The position numbers were made by a program, and so were the translations under genes. The notes under the pieces were generated by a model, which was given only the letters and a program-made list of their open reading frames with translations, was not told the DNA's origin and did no database searches. From Oscillospiraceae bacterium (GTDB taxonomy: Bacteria; Bacillota; Clostridia; Oscillospirales; Oscillospiraceae), in assembly GCA_009777775.1 (NCBI GenBank), contig WRLE01000008.1, positions 62,001-126,000 on the forward strand: a stretch of 64,000 bases of DNA. Reading direction: 5' to 3'. This document shows positions 63,194 to 64,000 of the stretch, piece after piece (the first letter of the stretch is position 1; each line of letters opens with the position of its first letter).

Positions 63194-64000
63194 TCATTGG
63201 GGAACCGTAAGCTCTATTCCCAGCTCGCTTAGTTGGGAATCGCTCACCACATCGGGGGTGCTTGTCATTAGTTCTGATGCATTTTGGACTTTTGGAAATG
63301 CAATGACATCGCGAATGCTAGATAGTCCCGCCAGATGCATTACCAACCTATCCAATCCATATGCCAGTCCACCATGGGGTGGAGCTCCGTATTTAAAGGC
63401 TTCCAGTAAATGTCCAAATTGCTCCTGCGCTTGCTCATTGGTGAAGCCAAGGGCATTGAACATTCGCATTTGCATTTCGGGAGTGTTTATCCGTATTGAA
63501 CCGCCTCCAAGCTCAGTACCATTCAAAACGATGTCATAGGCTTTGGCTCGGCAGGCTCCTTTATCATTTTCTATTAAGTCCATGTCTTCATCCATTGCAG
63601 AGGTGAATGGATGGTGTCTGGCAACATAACGATTTTCATCTTCGTCATATTCAAAAAGAGGAAATTCAGTAATCCAAAGAAAACGATATTCATCCTCTTT
63701 TATTAACCCAAGCTGTCTAGCACATTCGCAACGCAATGCTCCCAGAGCCGCAAATACTGTATCATCTTTAGCATCAGCTATTATACATAACAGACCTCCA
63801 GGCTCCGCTCCAGCTCGCTGGGATATGGCTTCGTTTTCCTCATCGGACAAAAATCTGCTAAAAGATGAAGTATTTTCACCATCTTCGCCGTATTTCGTCC
63901 AAGCCAGACCTTTAGCTCCATAAGTTTTTACAAACTCTCCCAAAGCATCGATTTGCTTTCTAGGCAAGTCTCCGCCATTGGGAATATATATCATCCTCAC
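63194..64000 (-). CDS. aspS: aspartyl-tRNA synthetase, C-terminal part (5' end outside window)
   Basis: The last about 268 residues of a bacterial-type class II aspartyl-tRNA synthetase. The segment begins inside the GAD insertion domain (GAKGLAWTKYGEDG). FLWITEFPLFEYDED and HHPFTSA follow, then GTELGGGSIRI. Class II motif 3 is AYGLDRLVMHLAG, with the ATP-binding Arg. The closing IRDVIAFPKVQNA is the family signature. The normal length of about 590 residues means roughly 320 are beyond the edge; the GTG at 64000 is not the start. Confidence 0.95.
   Translation of the reverse strand: MRMIYIPNGGDLPRKQIDALGEFVKTYGAKGLAWTKYGEDGENTSSFSRFLSDEENEAISQRAGAEPGGLLCIIADAKDDTVFAALGALRCECARQLGLIKEDEYRFLWITEFPLFEYDEDENRYVARHHPFTSAMDEDMDLIENDKGACRAKAYDIVLNGTELGGGSIRINTPEMQMRMFNALGFTNEQAQEQFGHLLEAFKYGAPPHGGLAYGLDRLVMHLAGLSSIRDVIAFPKVQNASELMTSTPDVVSDSQLSELGIELTVPQ

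Overview
The window looks like chromosomal DNA of a low-to-mid GC Gram-positive anaerobe, most likely a member of the Clostridia. The evidence is strong AGGAGG-type ribosome binding sites, several TTG starts, class B sortases with sorting-signal surface proteins, an ECF transporter core, TTGACA/TATAAT promoters and the PHP-phosphodiesterase form of the C-P lyase operon. No rRNA, CRISPR array or intact prophage is visible. One tRNA (Trp) is present. Both window edges cut genes: ecfT on the left and aspS on the right.

Layout. 1-3.5 kb (minus): an RNA/protein methyltransferase followed by the ECF energy-coupling core (ecfA1-ecfA2-ecfT). 3.6-7.7 kb (minus): a respiratory nitrite-ammonification block with NrfA as a pentahaem lipoprotein, the system II cytochrome c maturation pair ResB/ResC and a membrane-anchored FMN-binding protein; no nrfH is seen. 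8-15.5 kb: regulators (PucR type, LuxR/MalT type, TetR) and a cyclic-2,3-diphosphoglycerate-synthase-like GTPase, with dispersed repeats between them. 15.6-25.4 kb (minus): a sortase-B pilus locus, in transcription order large adhesin, signal-peptidase-like protein with a long Ala/Gln/Glu coiled coil, backbone pilin, sortase B, IPKTG pilin, sortase B. Two promoters in this locus carry the same palindromic element. 25.7-29.1 kb: a FIST sensor protein and a hybrid histidine kinase.

29.1-38.2 kb is an accessory region. It holds a Fic protein, an IS21-type transposase remnant, lipoproteins, two broken GNAT genes, a BrnT/BrnA-like toxin-antitoxin pair, a decayed cytosine-5 restriction-modification system, a DUF234-type ATPase and most copies of a roughly 60-bp palindromic repeat whose arms contain GGGGACGGTTCTTTTGTTC. 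One copy lies exactly where two convergent genes are both cut short, which suggests a recombination scar.

40.0-50.4 kb (plus): a full phosphonate uptake and C-P lyase operon, phnD-C-E-E-M-G-H-I-J-K-L plus a PHP phosphodiesterase in place of phnP. 50.5-53.9 kb (minus): a TetR-ABC export operon with a near-perfect 34-bp operator over a consensus promoter. 54-62 kb: mixed accessory and housekeeping genes, including a large single-chain restriction-modification enzyme of the type ISP/IIG kind. 62.3-64 kb: tRNA-Trp, an acyl-CoA thioesterase and the 3' part of aspS.

The strongest candidates for something new are the co-regulated sortase-B pilus locus with its Lys-to-Arg signal-peptidase-like fusion, the NrfA lipoprotein paired with an FMN protein instead of NrfH, and the palindromic repeat family associated with gene decay.
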